Shown here: piece after piece, positions 33,738 through 45,093 of the stretch
Layout of the letters: each line of letters opens with the position of its first letter
Numbering within the stretch: position 1 is the stretch's first letter
Assembly (NCBI RefSeq): GCF_021730615.1
Contig: NZ_JAJLMN010000001.1
Span: forward strand, 310,001-374,000
DNA from: Lichenibacterium dinghuense
GTDB taxonomy: Bacteria; Pseudomonadota; Alphaproteobacteria; Rhizobiales; Beijerinckiaceae
Direction of reading: 5' to 3'
DNA: 64,000 bases
Program-made: the position numbers and the translations under genes
Notes under the pieces: model-generated
What the model saw: the letters and a program-made list of their open reading frames with translations, nothing else
Told to the model about the DNA's origin: nothing
Database searches by the model: none

Positions 33738-36281
33738 TCAGAGATCCTCCGGGTCGAAGGCTTCGCGGTCGGCGCCGCCGCCAACCAGGACCTCGCGCTT
33801 GCCGGCGTGGTTCGGGGCCGCCACCACGCCCTCGCGCTCCATGCGCTCGACCAGCGAGGCGGCCTTGTTGTAGCCGACCGCGAGGCGGCGCTGGATGTAG
33901 GAGGTCGAGCACTTCTTGTCGCGCAGCACCACAGCGACGGCGCGGTCGTAGAGGTCGGCGCCTTCCTCCGCGTCGAGCGAGCCCGGCGCGGGGGGCTCGG
34001 CGCCCGGCCCGGGCTCCCCGTCGCTCTCCTCGACGACGGCGTCGAGGTAGTCGGGACGGCCCTGGGCCTTGAGGTGGGCGACGACGCCCTCGACCTCGAC
34101 ATCGGACACGAAGGGGCCGTGCACGCGCGAGATGCGGCCGCCGCCCGCCATGTGGAGCATGTCGCCCTGGCCGAGCAGCTGCTCGGCGCCCTGCTCTCCC
34201 AGGATCGTGCGCGAGTCGATCTTGCTCGTCACCTGGAAGGAGATGCGCGTCGGGAAGTTGGCCTTGATGGTGCCGGTGATGACGTCCACCGACGGCCGCT
34301 GCGTCGCCATGATGAGGTGGATGCCGGCCGCGCGCGCCATCTGGGCCAGCCGCTGGATCGCGCCCTCGATGTCCTTGCCGGCCACCATCATCAGGTCGGC
34401 CATCTCGTCCACGATCACAACGATGTAGGGGAGGACCGACAGGCTCATCTCCTCCCGCTCGTAGACCGCCTCGCCGGTTTCCCCGTCGTAGCCCGTCTGC
34501 ACCGTGCGGGTGATGCTCTCGTCGCGCGCGAGCGCTTCCGCCACGCGGGCGTTGAAGCCGTCGATGTTGCGCACGCCGACCTTGGACATTTTCTTGTAGC
34601 GGTCCTCCATCTCGCGCACCGCCCACTTCAGCGCCGTGACGGCCTTCTTGGGGTCGGTGACGACGGGGGTGAGGAGGTGCGGGATGCCGTCGTAGACGCT
34701 CAGCTCCAGCATCTTCGGGTCGATCATGATGAGCCGACATTCCTCCGGCTTCAGCCGGTACAGGATCGACAGGATCATGGTGTTGATGGCGACCGACTTG
34801 CCCGAGCCGGTGGTGCCGGCGACGAGCAGGTGCGGCATGCGGGCGAGGTCGACGATGACGCTCTCGCCGCCGATCGTCTTGCCGAGCGCGACCGCGAGCT
34901 TGAACTTCGATTCCGAGAAGTCCGGCGACCCCACGAGCTCGCGCAGGTACACGGTTTCCCGGCGCTGGTTCGGCAGCTCGATCCCGATGACGTTGCGGCC
35001 CTGGACGACGGCCACGCGGGCCGAGACGGCCGACATGGAGCGGGCGATGTCGTCGGCGAGGCCGATCACGCGGCTCGACTTGATGCCGGGCGCGGGCTCC
35101 AGCTCGTAGAGCGTGACCACGGGGCCGGGGCGCACGTTGATAATCTCGCCGCGGACGCCGAAGTCCTCGAGTACGCTTTCGAGCAGGCGGGCGTTCTGGG
35201 TCAGAGCGTCCTCGGACACGACGGTGGTCGACAGGCGCTTCGGCTCGGACAGGATGGCCGGGCTCGGCAGGTCGTAGCCGCCGGGATGGAACTCGCGCTG
35301 GCGGCGGGCCGCGGCGCGCAGGGGGGCCGCGGCGGCCGCCATGCGGGACAGGACCGAGACGGCCTCGGGGCGGCCGGCCGCGCGGGGCGCGGGGCGCTCG
35401 GCCTCGTCGCGGGCGGGTGGCGCGAAGGACGGCTCACGCCGACCCTTCTCGTCGCGCGGGCGGCCGGGCCCGTCGAACGAGGGCTCGACGCGGCCCGCGG
35501 GCGCGGCCCCGGCCGGCACGGGACCCGCCTCGAGCCAGGACGGGACGGCCACGGGCTCGGAGGGGCGACCGCGGCGCAGGGCGCGCCCCACCGCCGCCCT
35601 GGCGCTGAGACCGGCGTGGAGGACCGCGCCGAGCGACACGAGCCCCATGCCGGGCTCGCCGTCGGCGTCCTCGTCGAAGGGGGAGCGCTGCGGCTTCGGC
35701 ACCGGCACCCACTCGTAGGCGCTGGCGTCGTCGTCCACCTCGCCCGGCGCGGGCTTCAGGCCGAAGCCGGCGGCGGCCGTCAGGGCGAGGATCGCCACCC
35801 CGGCGCAGACCAGCGCCAGGATCATCAGCATGGGCTCGGAGGGGCCGAGGAGGCGGCGCGGCAGCGCCAGGACGGCGTCGCCCACGATGCCGCCGAGGCC
35901 GGTCGGGAGCGGCCAGCGGTCGGTGGCGGGCAGCGAGGAGGCGAGCCCGGTCGCGCCGCAGGTGCCGGCGGCCAGCAGGATCAGCCGCAGCCGGGCGTGG
36001 TCGAGCCTGTGGCGCGACAGAAGCGTCAGCCCCCAGCAGAAGACGGGCGGCAGCAGGGCCACCACGGCGATGCCGAAGACCTGCATGACGAGGTCGGCCA
36101 CGACGGCGCCGACGGGCCCGGCGAGGTTGTGGACGGTGCCGCCCACGGCGTGGTTCCAGCTCGGGTCGTGGACCGACCATGTGGCCAGCGACAGGCTGAC
36201 GGCTCCGACGGCGCCGAGCACCAGGAGGCCGGCGGCTTCGGCGCAGCGCCGCACCAGGAACTCGCGCGCGGGCTCCGGCAT
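33738..36281 (-). CDS. ftsK: DNA translocase FtsK
   Basis: An 847-residue septal DNA translocase. It has an N-terminal domain with about four membrane segments (to about residue 165), a Pro/Arg-rich linker, a RecA-type motor with Walker A GTTGSGKS near residue 488 and Walker [13 protein letters not shown], and a C-terminal gamma winged helix ([24 protein letters not shown]) that reads polar chromosomal sequences. It moves the chromosome termini through the closing septum. The start [12 protein letters not shown] at 36281 is chosen; a GTG at 36314 is possible. Neither has a good ribosome site. Confidence 0.95.
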   Translation of the reverse strand: MPEPAREFLVRRCAEAAGLLVLGAVGAVSLSLATWSVHDPSWNHAVGGTVHNLAGPVGAVVADLVMQVFGIAVVALLPPVFCWGLTLLSRHRLDHARLRLILLAAGTCGATGLASSLPATDRWPLPTGLGGIVGDAVLALPRRLLGPSEPMLMILALVCAGVAILALTAAAGFGLKPAPGEVDDDASAYEWVPVPKPQRSPFDEDADGEPGMGLVSLGAVLHAGLSARAAVGRALRRGRPSEPVAVPSWLEAGPVPAGAAPAGRVEPSFDGPGRPRDEKGRREPSFAPPARDEAERPAPRAAGRPEAVSVLSRMAAAAAPLRAAARRQREFHPGGYDLPSPAILSEPKRLSTTVVSEDALTQNARLLESVLEDFGVRGEIINVRPGPVVTLYELEPAPGIKSSRVIGLADDIARSMSAVSARVAVVQGRNVIGIELPNQRRETVYLRELVGSPDFSESKFKLAVALGKTIGGESVIVDLARMPHLLVAGTTGSGKSVAINTMILSILYRLKPEECRLIMIDPKMLELSVYDGIPHLLTPVVTDPKKAVTALKWAVREMEDRYKKMSKVGVRNIDGFNARVAEALARDESITRTVQTGYDGETGEAVYEREEMSLSVLPYIVVIVDEMADLMMVAGKDIEGAIQRLAQMARAAGIHLIMATQRPSVDVITGTIKANFPTRISFQVTSKIDSRTILGEQGAEQLLGQGDMLHMAGGGRISRVHGPFVSDVEVEGVVAHLKAQGRPDYLDAVVEESDGEPGPGAEPPAPGSLDAEEGADLYDRAVAVVLRDKKCSTSYIQRRLAVGYNKAASLVERMEREGVVAAPNHAGKREVLVGGGADREAFDPEDL

Positions 36282-36494
36282 GATGTCGAAGGACGAAAGC
36301 GTGGAGATGCGCACGGGCGGCCCGGGTTCGATCCCATGGATCGGGCGGAGGCGCGGCGTCGCGCCCGTGGCCCTCGGGCCGCCGCGCAAGCCCCGGGGCT
36401 CCGTCCGACCCTCACGTTAGGTCGATATGCTTAAGGGTCCGTGAGCGCGGGGCCGGGCGCCCCCTCTCCGACGGCCGGCGGGCCCGCCGAAAAC

Positions 36495-36520
36495 GAAAAA
36501 GCGGCCCCGAAGGACCGCTT
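36495..36520 (-). terminator. Rho-independent terminator of glnK-amtB
   Basis: On the minus strand AAGCGG-T-CC and GG-CCGCTT form a stem with a TTCGG loop region, followed by TTTCGTTTTC. It lies 27 bases past the amtB stop. The T-rich tail makes this the most convincing intrinsic terminator in the window. Confidence 0.8.
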
Positions 36521-36547
36521 CCCCGCCAGATCGCGACCGGAGTCGGA

Positions 36548-38107
36548 TCAGTAGTTGTAGGCGCGCTCGCTGTGCTCGGCGATGTCGAGACCCTCGCGCT
36601 CCTTTTCGGGCGACACGCGCAGGCCGATGACCATGTCGACGATCCAGTACAGGATGGCCGACCCGGCGCCCGACCACACCAGCGTGGAGATGACGGCCTT
36701 GAGCTGGATCAGCACCTGCTGGCCCATGTCGTAGGTGCCGGTCATGTCCTTGAGGTTGGTATAGTCGGTGATGCCGACGCCGCCGAGCGAGGGGGCGACC
36801 AGGATGCCCGTCATGATGGCGCCGAAGATGCCGCCGATGCAGTGCACGCCGAACACGTCGAGCGCGTCGTCGTAGTGGAACTTCTCCTTCACGACGGCGA
36901 CGAAGAACCAGCACAGCGGGCTGACCAGCAGGCCGAGCACGACCGAGCCCATGGGGCCGGCGTAGCCCGAGGCCGGGGTGACGGCGACGAGGCCCGCGAC
37001 GGCGCCCGACGCCATGCCGAGCAGCGACGGCTTGCCCTTGATGGCCCATTCGGTGAACAGCCAGGACAGCACGGCCGCGGCGGTGGCCACCATGGTGTTG
37101 ACGAAGGCGAGGGCCGTCGTGCCGTTGGCTTCGAGGTTGGAGCCGGCGTTGAAGCCGAACCAGCCGACCCACAGCAGCGAGGCGCCGATCATCGTCATGG
37201 TGAGCGAGTGCGGCGGCATGGGCTCGCGGGGGTAGCCGATGCGCTTGCCGATCAGCACGCAGCCCACGAAGCCCGCGATGCCGGCGTTGATGTGCACCAC
37301 CGTGCCGCCGGCGAAGTCGAGCGCGCCGGCCTGGGCGAGCCAGCCCGCGCCGGCCGTCACGGCGTCGAGGTTCGCCTGGGCGGCCTTCTTGGCGGCGTCG
37401 TCGGTCGCGGCGGCGAGCGCCTTGGCGGCCTTGATGATGTCGTCCGGAGCGGCGGTCGCCCACACCCAGTGCGCCACCGGGAAGTAGATGATCGACACCC
37501 ACAGGAACATGAACAGCATGACGGCCGAGAACTTCATGCGGTCCGCGAAGGCGCCGACGATCAGCGCCGGGGTGATCATCGCGAAGGTCATCTGGAACAC
37601 CATGTAGGCGTATTCCGGGATGACCGTCTGGGGCGAGAAGGTGCCGACCGTGGAGGTCGCGTCGATGCCCTTCAGGAACACCTTGTTGAGGCCGCCGATG
37701 TAGCCCTGCCAGGCGCCGCCGTCGCCGAAGGCGAGCGAGTAGCCGTAGACGACCCAGACCACGCCGACGAGCGACACGATCATGAACACCTGGCTGAGCA
37801 CCGCCAGCATGTTCTTCGAGCGCACGAGGCCGCCGTAGAACAGCGCGAGGCCCGGCACCGACATCATCAGCACCAGCGCCGAGGAGATCAGCATCCAGGC
37901 GGTGTCGCCCGGGTTGGGCTTCAGGGCCGCCGTCGCGGTGGCGACCGCCGGGGCGGCCGTGGTGGCCGCCTCGGGGGCGGGCGTCTGCGCCAGGGCGGTG
38001 CCGGCCATCACCAGCAGCGACACGGCGGCCAGCCCGAGCGCCGTTCGCGTTCGTGCGGACTTGAGGAAAGGCGGCGTCGCGGGGAGCGACGGGGGACTGA
38101 ACGTCAT
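36548..38107 (-). CDS. amtB: Ammonium transporter
   Basis: A 519-residue Amt channel. It has a signal-like N-terminus (cleavage near ALAQ), an Ala/Thr-rich spacer, and eleven membrane segments. Pore features are GTVVHINAGIAGFVG (first pore His), GWFGFNAGSNLEANG (signature) and FGVHCIGGIFGAIMTGI (second pore His). An insertion of about 40 residues rich in Ala/Lys/Asp lies before WLAQAGALDFAGG. It is 145 bases downstream of glnK, whose product blocks the channel when nitrogen is plentiful. Expression is expected from the sigma-54 promoter upstream of glnK. Confidence 0.95.
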   Translation of the reverse strand: MTFSPPSLPATPPFLKSARTRTALGLAAVSLLVMAGTALAQTPAPEAATTAAPAVATATAALKPNPGDTAWMLISSALVLMMSVPGLALFYGGLVRSKNMLAVLSQVFMIVSLVGVVWVVYGYSLAFGDGGAWQGYIGGLNKVFLKGIDATSTVGTFSPQTVIPEYAYMVFQMTFAMITPALIVGAFADRMKFSAVMLFMFLWVSIIYFPVAHWVWATAAPDDIIKAAKALAAATDDAAKKAAQANLDAVTAGAGWLAQAGALDFAGGTVVHINAGIAGFVGCVLIGKRIGYPREPMPPHSLTMTMIGASLLWVGWFGFNAGSNLEANGTTALAFVNTMVATAAAVLSWLFTEWAIKGKPSLLGMASGAVAGLVAVTPASGYAGPMGSVVLGLLVSPLCWFFVAVVKEKFHYDDALDVFGVHCIGGIFGAIMTGILVAPSLGGVGITDYTNLKDMTGTYDMGQQVLIQLKAVISTLVWSGAGSAILYWIVDMVIGLRVSPEKEREGLDIAEHSERAYNY

Positions 38108-38252
38108 CGATGGACTCCGGTGGGCAGTGGGTCAGCCGAGCGCCGCCGCGGCCACGCGGGCACGGCCGGTCGCGCCCCCGCGGTGCGGGGGGCGTCGATG
38201 CTCGACTGGCGATGGGAGGGGACAGGCTCGCCGAGCCCGCCCGAACGGATGG

Positions 38253-38797
<545 letters not shown>

Positions 38798-38826
38798 ATC
38801 TGCGCGCGTCAGGAGCCTCGACCCGG

Positions 38827-39693
38827 TCAGTCGTGGTCGCGGAGCCGGATCAGGCCCTCCTGAGCCGTGGAGGCCACGAGCACCCCCGACCGGTCGAAGA
38901 TGGAGCCGCGCGCGAAACCGAGGGCGCCGGACGCGCTCGGGCTGTCTTCGGCGTAGAGCAGCCACGCATCGGCCCGGACGGGGCGGTGGAACCAGACCGC
39001 GTGGTCGAGGCTCGCCGCCTGGATCGCGGGATCGAAGACGGTGCGGCCGTGGGCGGAGGTCGCCGTGTCGAGCAGCGTCATGTCGGACATGTAGGCCAGC
39101 AGCGCGGCGTGCAGGGTGGGATCGTCGGGCAGCGGGCCGCCCGCCCGCATCCAGACGGCCTGCCGGGCCGGGTGGGGCCCGGGCGGGCGCCGCGCGAAGC
39201 GCGACGCGTCGACCGGGCGGAGCTCGACGGAGCTGTCGCGGCCGAAATAGTCGCGCACGGCCGGCGGCAGGCCGACGAGGGCGCGGAGCTCGTCCGGGCC
39301 GGGCAGCGCTTCGGGCGGCGGCGCGTCAGGCCGCGGCGCGGCGTGGTCCAGCCCGCCGGGCTCCGGCGCGTGGAACGACGCCGACATCTCGAAGATCGCG
39401 CGGCCGTGCTGGCGCGCCACGCAGCGGCGCGTGGTGAAGCTGCCGCCGTCGCGCAGCCGGTCGACGGCGTAGTCGATCGGCTCCTCGGGGTCGCCCGGCA
39501 GTATGAAGTAGCCGTGCAGCGAGTGAGGCGGCCGCCCGGCGGCGGTGCGGGCCGCGGCCACCAGCGCCTGCGCGACGACGAGGCCGCCGAAGATGCGTCG
39601 GCGCCCCACGGCCGGGCTGCGGCCGGCGAAGCGGTCCGGCCCGGCCTCACCGAGGTTCAATGCAGCGACGAGGTCGGCGAGCGTGTGGGCCAC
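38827..39693 (-). CDS. tesB: Acyl-CoA thioesterase II
   Basis: A 288-residue double-hotdog thioesterase that cleaves acyl-CoA to free acid and CoA. N-terminal features are GRSPAVGRRRIFGGLVVAQAL and LHGYFILPGDPEEPIDY. The C-terminal hotdog has AYMSDMTLLDT (catalytic Asp), SLDHAVWFHRP and ASTAQEGLIR (catalytic Gln). The start is GTG at 39693. It ends near the glnK promoter region and follows the DUF1476 gene by 15 bases, possibly on the same transcript. Confidence 0.93.
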   Translation of the reverse strand: MAHTLADLVAALNLGEAGPDRFAGRSPAVGRRRIFGGLVVAQALVAAARTAAGRPPHSLHGYFILPGDPEEPIDYAVDRLRDGGSFTTRRCVARQHGRAIFEMSASFHAPEPGGLDHAAPRPDAPPPEALPGPDELRALVGLPPAVRDYFGRDSSVELRPVDASRFARRPPGPHPARQAVWMRAGGPLPDDPTLHAALLAYMSDMTLLDTATSAHGRTVFDPAIQAASLDHAVWFHRPVRADAWLLYAEDSPSASGALGFARGSIFDRSGVLVASTAQEGLIRLRDHD

Positions 39694-39708
39694 GGCGGCG
39701 TCCCGCGC

Positions 39709-40029
39709 TCAGTCCCGCTTCACGTGCTCGACCGACTCGGCGAGGAGTTCGGCCATGCGGTGCCGGATCCGGTGTTCGCTGATCCCGAGCCCGTGCTTGT
39801 TCAGATCCTCGCCGAGCCGGGCCGCGACGGCGTCGTCGCCCCCGTTCTCGATCGCGACCGCCAGGAGCCGCCCCGCATAGGCCTCGGCCTCGTCGCCGCT
39901 GAGCCCGAGCTGGTGGGCCGCCCACAGGCCGAGCTCGCGGTTGCGGCGCGCCTGGGCGCGGAAGGCGAGGTCCTGGTCGTGGGCGAACAGGTTTTCGAAG
40001 GCGCGTTCCCGATCGTCGAAGGTCGTCAT
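39709..40029 (-). CDS. F1-ATPase inhibitor zeta subunit (DUF1476)
   Basis: A 106-residue helical protein of DUF1476, shown in Paracoccus to be the zeta inhibitor of the alphaproteobacterial F1FO-ATPase, which blocks ATP hydrolysis. The N-terminus [24 protein letters not shown] is the inhibitory region in the family, and the rest is a four-helix bundle with a conserved [12 protein letters not shown]. It is divergent from purC, an arrangement common in Hyphomicrobiales. The 283-base spacer has a 12-base palindrome (GCCGCATGCGGC, 40236-40247) of unknown role. Confidence 0.9.
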   Translation of the reverse strand: MTTFDDRERAFENLFAHDQDLAFRAQARRNRELGLWAAHQLGLSGDEAEAYAGRLLAVAIENGGDDAVAARLGEDLNKHGLGISEHRIRHRMAELLAESVEHVKRD

Positions 40030-40312
40030 GGGGCGAGGCTCCCGGGCCGCGGGGCGCGGCTGGCCCGTTCCGAACGCGCATCTTGCGGCTCGGATGCGCG
40101 CTGCCCAAATCTTGCGCTTCAGCGCGCCCCGGCGGGCCGCGCCGCCCGGCGCGCGCCGGGGGCGGCGTTGTGCGGGACGGTGCGATCCGCTAGGCTGCCG
40201 CGGGGTCGGTCAGACGGGGCGCTCCATTCCCCCCTGCCGCATGCGGCTTCGATGTTGCAACGACGTCGCGCGAGCCGGTCGAGCGAGCGTGAGTGAGGAG
40301 CCCGACCGACCC

Positions 40313-41107
40313 ATGGATTTTCTCAAGCCCCGGTTGACGCCAATGAACCGCCGCCGCCGCATCTACGAGGGCAAGGCCAAGGTCCTCTACGAGGGTCCCG
40401 AGCCCGGCACCCTGATCCAGCACTTCAAGGACGACGCCACCGCGTTCAACGCCAAGAAGCACCAGATCATCGACGGCAAGGGCGTCCTCAACAACCGGAT
40501 CTCGGAGTACATCTTTCAGCACCTGAACAACATCGGCGTGCCGACGCACTTCATCCGTCGGCTGAACATGCGCGAGCAGCTGATCAAGGAGGTGGAGATC
40601 ATCCCGCTCGAGGTGGTGGTGCGCAACGTGGCGGCGGGGTCTCTGTCGACGCGCCTCGGCATCGAGGAGGGCACGCAGCTCCCGCGGTCCATCATCGAGT
40701 TCTACTACAAGAACGACGGCCTCAACGACCCCATGGTGTCGGAGGAGCACATCACCGCCTTCGGCTGGGCGTCGCCGCAGGAGATCGACGACATCATGGC
40801 CCTCGCTATCCGGGTCAACGACTTCCTGTCCGGCCTGTTCCTGGGCGTCGGCATCCGCCTCGTCGACTTCAAGATGGAGACCGGGCGCCTGTGGGAGGGC
40901 GACCTGATGCGGATCGTCGTGGCAGACGAGATCTCGCCCGACTCGTGCCGGCTGTGGGACGTGAAGTCGAGCGACAAGATGGACAAGGACCGCTTCCGCC
41001 GCGACCTCGGCGGCCTCGTCGAGGCCTACACCGAGGTGGCCCGCCGCCTCGGCATCATGCAGGAGAACGACGCGGCCCGCTCCGCTGGGCCGCAGCTCGT
41101 ACAGTGA
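40313..41107 (+). CDS. purC: Phosphoribosylaminoimidazole-succinocarboxamide synthase
   Basis: A 264-residue SAICAR synthetase, which joins CAIR and aspartate with ATP in purine synthesis. Motifs are [15 protein letters not shown] (phosphate loop), [30 protein letters not shown] and [12 protein letters not shown]. The ATG at 40313 has GAGGAG 12 bases upstream and adds ten residues to the commonest family start ([10 protein letters not shown], 40343), which has no ribosome site. A strong terminator follows, so purC is separate from pncB. Confidence 0.95.
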   Translation: MDFLKPRLTPMNRRRRIYEGKAKVLYEGPEPGTLIQHFKDDATAFNAKKHQIIDGKGVLNNRISEYIFQHLNNIGVPTHFIRRLNMREQLIKEVEIIPLEVVVRNVAAGSLSTRLGIEEGTQLPRSIIEFYYKNDGLNDPMVSEEHITAFGWASPQEIDDIMALAIRVNDFLSGLFLGVGIRLVDFKMETGRLWEGDLMRIVVADEISPDSCRLWDVKSSDKMDKDRFRRDLGGLVEAYTEVARRLGIMQENDAARSAGPQLVQ

Positions 41108-41132
41108 CGCGGCTTGCACCCGCGACGCCTCG

Positions 41133-41160
41133 GAAAGCCCCCGCGCGGGGCTTTCTTCGT
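41133..41160 (+). terminator. Rho-independent terminator of purC
   Basis: GAAAGCCCC (41133-41141) and GGGGCTTTC (41147-41155) form a perfect 9-base stem with a 5-base loop, followed by TTCGTTT. It lies 25 bases past the purC stop. Confidence 0.8.
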
Positions 41161-41288
41161 TTCGGGGAAGCGGCCGACCGGGATCCCGCCGTCGCACTTT
41201 ACGGCCGGGGACGGCTCGCGGCCCGCGCGGTGGCCTGCTAGTCTGTCGCATGCGGACCGAGACGCCGCAGCGCCGAGGGGGTTCCGCC

Positions 41289-42593
41289 ATGCCGACGACC
41301 GACCTCGCCAAGCGCGTCTACAACCACACCTGGAAGCTCGACCCGATCGTCCGCAGCCTGCTGGACACGGACTTCTACAAGCTGCTGATGCTCCAGATGA
41401 TCTGGGGTCTCTACCGCGACCAGCCGGTGACCTTCTCCCTGGTCAACCGCTCCCACAGGGTGCGGGTGGCGGACGAGATCGACGTCGTGGAGCTGCGCGA
41501 CCAGCTCGACCACGCCCGCTCGCTCACGGTGAGCAAGAAGGAGATGATCTGGCTCGCCGGCAACAGCTTCTACGGGCGCGCCCACATCTTCGAGCCCGCC
41601 TTCCTGTCCTGGCTCTCGACCTACCAGCTGCCGGACTACGACCTCGCGGTGCGCGACGGCCAGTTCGAGCTCAGCTTCTCGGGTTCCTGGGTCGACGTCA
41701 CGCTGTGGGAGATCCCGGCGCTGGCCATCATCAACGAGCTGCGCTCCCGCGCCGCCCTGAAGGGGCTCGGCCGCTTCCAGCTCGACGTCGTCTACGCCCG
41801 CGCCAAGGCCAAGCTGTGGGACAAGGTCGAGCGCCTGCGCGGCCTTCCCGAGCTGCGAATCTCGGACTTCGGCACGCGCCGCCGCCACGGCTTCCTGTGG
41901 CAGCGCTGGTGCGTCGAGGCGCTCAAGGAGGGGCTCGGCGACGCCTTCACGGGCACCAGCAACGTCCTGCTCGCCATGGACAACGACCTCGAAGCCCTCG
42001 GCACCAACGCCCACGAGCTGCCCATGGTGCTGGCCGCGCTGGCCCGCGACGAGGCGGGCCTGCGCCGCTCGCCCTATGCCGTGCTGGCCGACTGGCGCAA
42101 GTACTACGGCGGCAACCTCCTCATCGTGCTGCCCGACACCTTCGGCACGACGCCCTTCCTCCGCGACGCGCCGGACTGGGTCGCGGACTGGACGGGCTTC
42201 CGCCCGGACTCGGCCCCGCCGATCCCCGGCGGCGAAGCCATCATCGAGTGGTGGCGGTCCAAGGGCCGCGACCCGCGCGACAAGCTGCTGGTGTTCTCCG
42301 ACGCGCTCGACGTCGACACGATCGAGGAAACCTACCGCCATTTCCAGGGCCGCGTGCGGATGAGCTTCGGCTGGGGCACCAACCTCACCAACGACTTCGC
42401 CGGCTGCGCGCCGACGCCGAACGGCGGCCTGAAGGCCATCTCGCTCGTGTGCAAGATCACCGAGGCCGGCGGCCGCCCCGCCGTCAAGCTGTCCGACAAC
42501 CCCGAGAAGGCGCTCGGGCGCCCGGACGAGGTGGAGCGCTACCTGCGCGTCTTCGGCCAGGCGGGCCGGGTCGCCCAGCCGGTCCTGGTGTAG
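41289..42593 (+). CDS. pncB: Nicotinate phosphoribosyltransferase
   Basis: A 434-residue enzyme of NAD salvage that makes nicotinate mononucleotide from nicotinate and PRPP with ATP. Family marks are [12 protein letters not shown] near the start, [37 protein letters not shown] and [11 protein letters not shown]. The start [10 protein letters not shown] at 41289 has GAGGGGG upstream; an ATG at 41250 is less likely. It ends 40 bases before rnpB. Confidence 0.95.
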   Translation: MPTTDLAKRVYNHTWKLDPIVRSLLDTDFYKLLMLQMIWGLYRDQPVTFSLVNRSHRVRVADEIDVVELRDQLDHARSLTVSKKEMIWLAGNSFYGRAHIFEPAFLSWLSTYQLPDYDLAVRDGQFELSFSGSWVDVTLWEIPALAIINELRSRAALKGLGRFQLDVVYARAKAKLWDKVERLRGLPELRISDFGTRRRHGFLWQRWCVEALKEGLGDAFTGTSNVLLAMDNDLEALGTNAHELPMVLAALARDEAGLRRSPYAVLADWRKYYGGNLLIVLPDTFGTTPFLRDAPDWVADWTGFRPDSAPPIPGGEAIIEWWRSKGRDPRDKLLVFSDALDVDTIEETYRHFQGRVRMSFGWGTNLTNDFAGCAPTPNGGLKAISLVCKITEAGGRPAVKLSDNPEKALGRPDEVERYLRVFGQAGRVAQPVLV

Positions 42594-42633
42594 GCGACCG
42601 CTTCCCTTTCCGCTCCGCATCCGATACGCAGGC

Positions 42634-43051
<418 letters not shown>

Positions 43052-43434
43052 CTCTCCCCCGAACCTTGACGGCCCCGACCGGGCCTCCGCGGTCCCCGCA
43101 TGGGATCGCGCCCCACCCGGGCGTGGGACGGCGCCCCACTCCGCACCTGCTGACGGCCCGGAACGGGCGGCCGAAGCCACTCGGCCGATTCCGCTGTGGA
43201 CAAGTCGCGCCCGCTCGGGACGGCGGCCGCCGCCCGCGCGCCGCGAAGCCATGCCGATTCGACCCCCGCCTCGCCTGCCGCTTCAGTCCTGATGCCGCTC
43301 GCGGATCCGCCTTCCCCGCCCCATCTCGCCCCGCCGCGCGCCGGTTTTTCCGGCGCCGCGGCAAGGGTCCCTTAACCCTAAGCGGCGCTTACTGGACCCT
43401 GGCCCCCAGTTCGCGCGCGGGGCCGTTCGTTGAC
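43052..43434. other. Spacer between rnpB and the mraZ promoter
   Basis: No gene is supported. It holds two 16-base direct repeats, TGGGATCGCGCCCCAC (43101-43116) and TGGGACGGCGCCCCAC (43124-43139), 14 of 16 identical at 23-base spacing. Each has internal TGGG/CCCA symmetry, and they may act in rnpB 3' processing or termination. A DnaA-box-like TGTGGACAA lies at 43195-43203 with one mismatch. The rest is GC-rich without clear structure. Confidence 0.6.
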
Positions 43435-43469
43435 GCCCATGGGGTCCCATGCTATCCCAAGCCATCCCG
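43435..43469. promoter_or_regulatory. MraZ box array over the dcw promoter
   Basis: Four pentamers lie at exactly 10-base period: GCCCA (43435), TCCCA (43445), TCCCA (43455) and TCCCG (43465). Read on the minus strand they are CGGGA, TGGGA, TGGGA and TGGGC with 5-base spacers, the known MraZ operator form. TTGACG at 43430-43435 with TATCCC 17 bases on is a possible -35/-10, so the boxes would cover the promoter, as expected for MraZ autorepression. Confidence 0.8.
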
Positions 43470-43575
43470 TCCGGCAGCCAAGTTCGAGCTTCCGCGGTGG
43501 ACCATCTCGCGATGGGTCTCCCGCGCTCGGACCGCCGTGCCCGCGGGATCCGGCTTGCTCGGGACAGAGGGGATT

Positions 43576-44067
43576 TTGGATCGCTTCGTCTCGCACTTCA
43601 CCAATCGGCTGGACGCCAAGGGTCGCGTGTCGATCCCGGCCTCCTTCCGTTCGGTGCTGGCGCGGGACGGCTTCGAAGGGTTGTACGTCTATCCCTCGCT
43701 CTACGCGGACGCCCTGGACTGCGGCGGCAACGCCCTGCTCCGGGAGGTCGACGCGCTGATGGCCCCTCTGTCGCCCTATTCGGAGGAGTGGGACGCCTAC
43801 GCGTCCACACTCCACGGGGAGAGCGAGGTGCTCAAGCTCGACGGGGAAGGGCGGGTGATCCTGTCCGAGAAGCTGAAGCACCACGCCGCGATCGCCGCCG
43901 AGGTGACGCTGGTGGGTCAGGGGCACAAGTTTCAGATCTGGGAGCCGGGACGGTTTCGCGCGCATTTGGAAGAGGCCAGACGCCGAGTGCGCGATCACCG
44001 AAGACTGCTCAGCTCCGGACATGCGGCGCAGATCACCGCGCCGCAGCCTCCTGGAGCACGGGACTGA
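43576..44067 (+). CDS. mraZ: Transcriptional regulator MraZ
   Basis: A 163-residue protein with two SpoVT/AbrB-type half-domains: the first around DAKGRVSIP (residues 13-21) and the second around [12 protein letters not shown]. It assembles as a ring and represses its own dcw operon at TGGGN repeats, which are present upstream. Homology begins at [11 protein letters not shown], so translation most likely starts at TTG 43576, with AGAGGGG just upstream. No ATG or GTG fits. Its stop overlaps the rsmH start by one base. Confidence 0.93.
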   Translation: MDRFVSHFTNRLDAKGRVSIPASFRSVLARDGFEGLYVYPSLYADALDCGGNALLREVDALMAPLSPYSEEWDAYASTLHGESEVLKLDGEGRVILSEKLKHHAAIAAEVTLVGQGHKFQIWEPGRFRAHLEEARRRVRDHRRLLSSGHAAQITAPQPPGARD

Positions 44068-45089
44068 TGACGGATCGCGGCCCAGACGACGCTCTGGCCG
44101 CCGGCGGACCGATCCGGCATCGCCCCGTGCTCCGCGAGGAGGCCCTCGATGCCCTCCTCCTGCGCGACGGCGGCACCTACCTCGACGGCACCTTCGGCGC
44201 CGGCGGCTACACGCGCGCGATGCTGGCTCACCCCGGCACGCGCGTCGTGGCGCTCGACCGCGACCCCACGGCGATCGCCGGCGGGGCCGGACTCGCCGCG
44301 TCGGAGCCCCGGCTCACCCTGGTCGAGGCCCGCTTCGCGACGCTCGGCGCCGTGGCGGACGAGCTCGGCCTGGACCGCCTCGACGGCGTCGTGCTCGACA
44401 TCGGCGTGTCGTCCATGCAGTTCGACCAGGCGGATCGCGGCTTCTCGTTCCGCTTCGACGGGCCGCTCGACATGCGCATGGGCGGCGACGGACCCTCGGC
44501 GGCCGACATCGTCAACGGCGCCGACGAGGGCGACCTCGCGGACATCCTGTACCGCTACGGCGAAGAGCGCGCGTCCCGCCGCATCGCCCGCGCGATCTGC
44601 TTCGACCGCCGCACCGCGCCCTTCACCTCGACGAAGCAGCTCGCCGACATGATCGGCCGGGTCATGCCGGGGCGCCCCGGCGACATCCACCCCGCCACGC
44701 GCAGCTTCCAGGCGCTGCGCATCGCCGTGAACGACGAGCTCGGCGAACTCCACGACGCGCTGGAGGCGGCCGAGCGCGTGCTCGCGCCCGGCGGCCGGCT
44801 CGCGGTGGTGACCTTCCATTCGCTGGAGGACCGCATCGTCAAGCGCTTCCTGCAGGGCCGCGCGGGGCGGGGCGACGGCGGCTCGCGCCACATGCCGGCC
44901 GGCGCCGCGCCACCGGCCGCCACCTTCGCCCTGCCCGGCCGCCAGCCGGTCGCGCCCGGCGAGGCCGAAATCGCCGCGAACCCGCGCGCGCGCTCGGCGA
45001 AGCTCCGCGTCGGCGCGCGGACCGAGGCGCCGGCCCGGGCGCCGGACCCCGCGGCCCGCGCCGCCGTCACCGTCAGCTGGAAGCGTTGA
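44067..45089 (+). CDS. rsmH: 16S rRNA (cytosine(1402)-N4)-methyltransferase
   Basis: A 340-residue SAM-dependent methyltransferase acting on 16S rRNA C1402. It has [14 protein letters not shown], the SAM loop [36 protein letters not shown] and [15 protein letters not shown], all typical. The C-terminal 70 residues are Ala/Pro/Arg-rich. It overlaps mraZ by one base and is followed by ftsL after 4 bases. Confidence 0.96.
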   Translation: MTDRGPDDALAAGGPIRHRPVLREEALDALLLRDGGTYLDGTFGAGGYTRAMLAHPGTRVVALDRDPTAIAGGAGLAASEPRLTLVEARFATLGAVADELGLDRLDGVVLDIGVSSMQFDQADRGFSFRFDGPLDMRMGGDGPSAADIVNGADEGDLADILYRYGEERASRRIARAICFDRRTAPFTSTKQLADMIGRVMPGRPGDIHPATRSFQALRIAVNDELGELHDALEAAERVLAPGGRLAVVTFHSLEDRIVKRFLQGRAGRGDGGSRHMPAGAAPPAATFALPGRQPVAPGEAEIAANPRARSAKLRVGARTEAPARAPDPAARAAVTVSWKR

Positions 45090-45093
45090 AGCC

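Noticed and set aside
43195-43203. TGTGGACAA as a DnaA box and part of an origin
   Set aside because: It has one mismatch and stands alone; no cluster of boxes, no AT-rich unwinding region and no dnaA or parAB genes are near.
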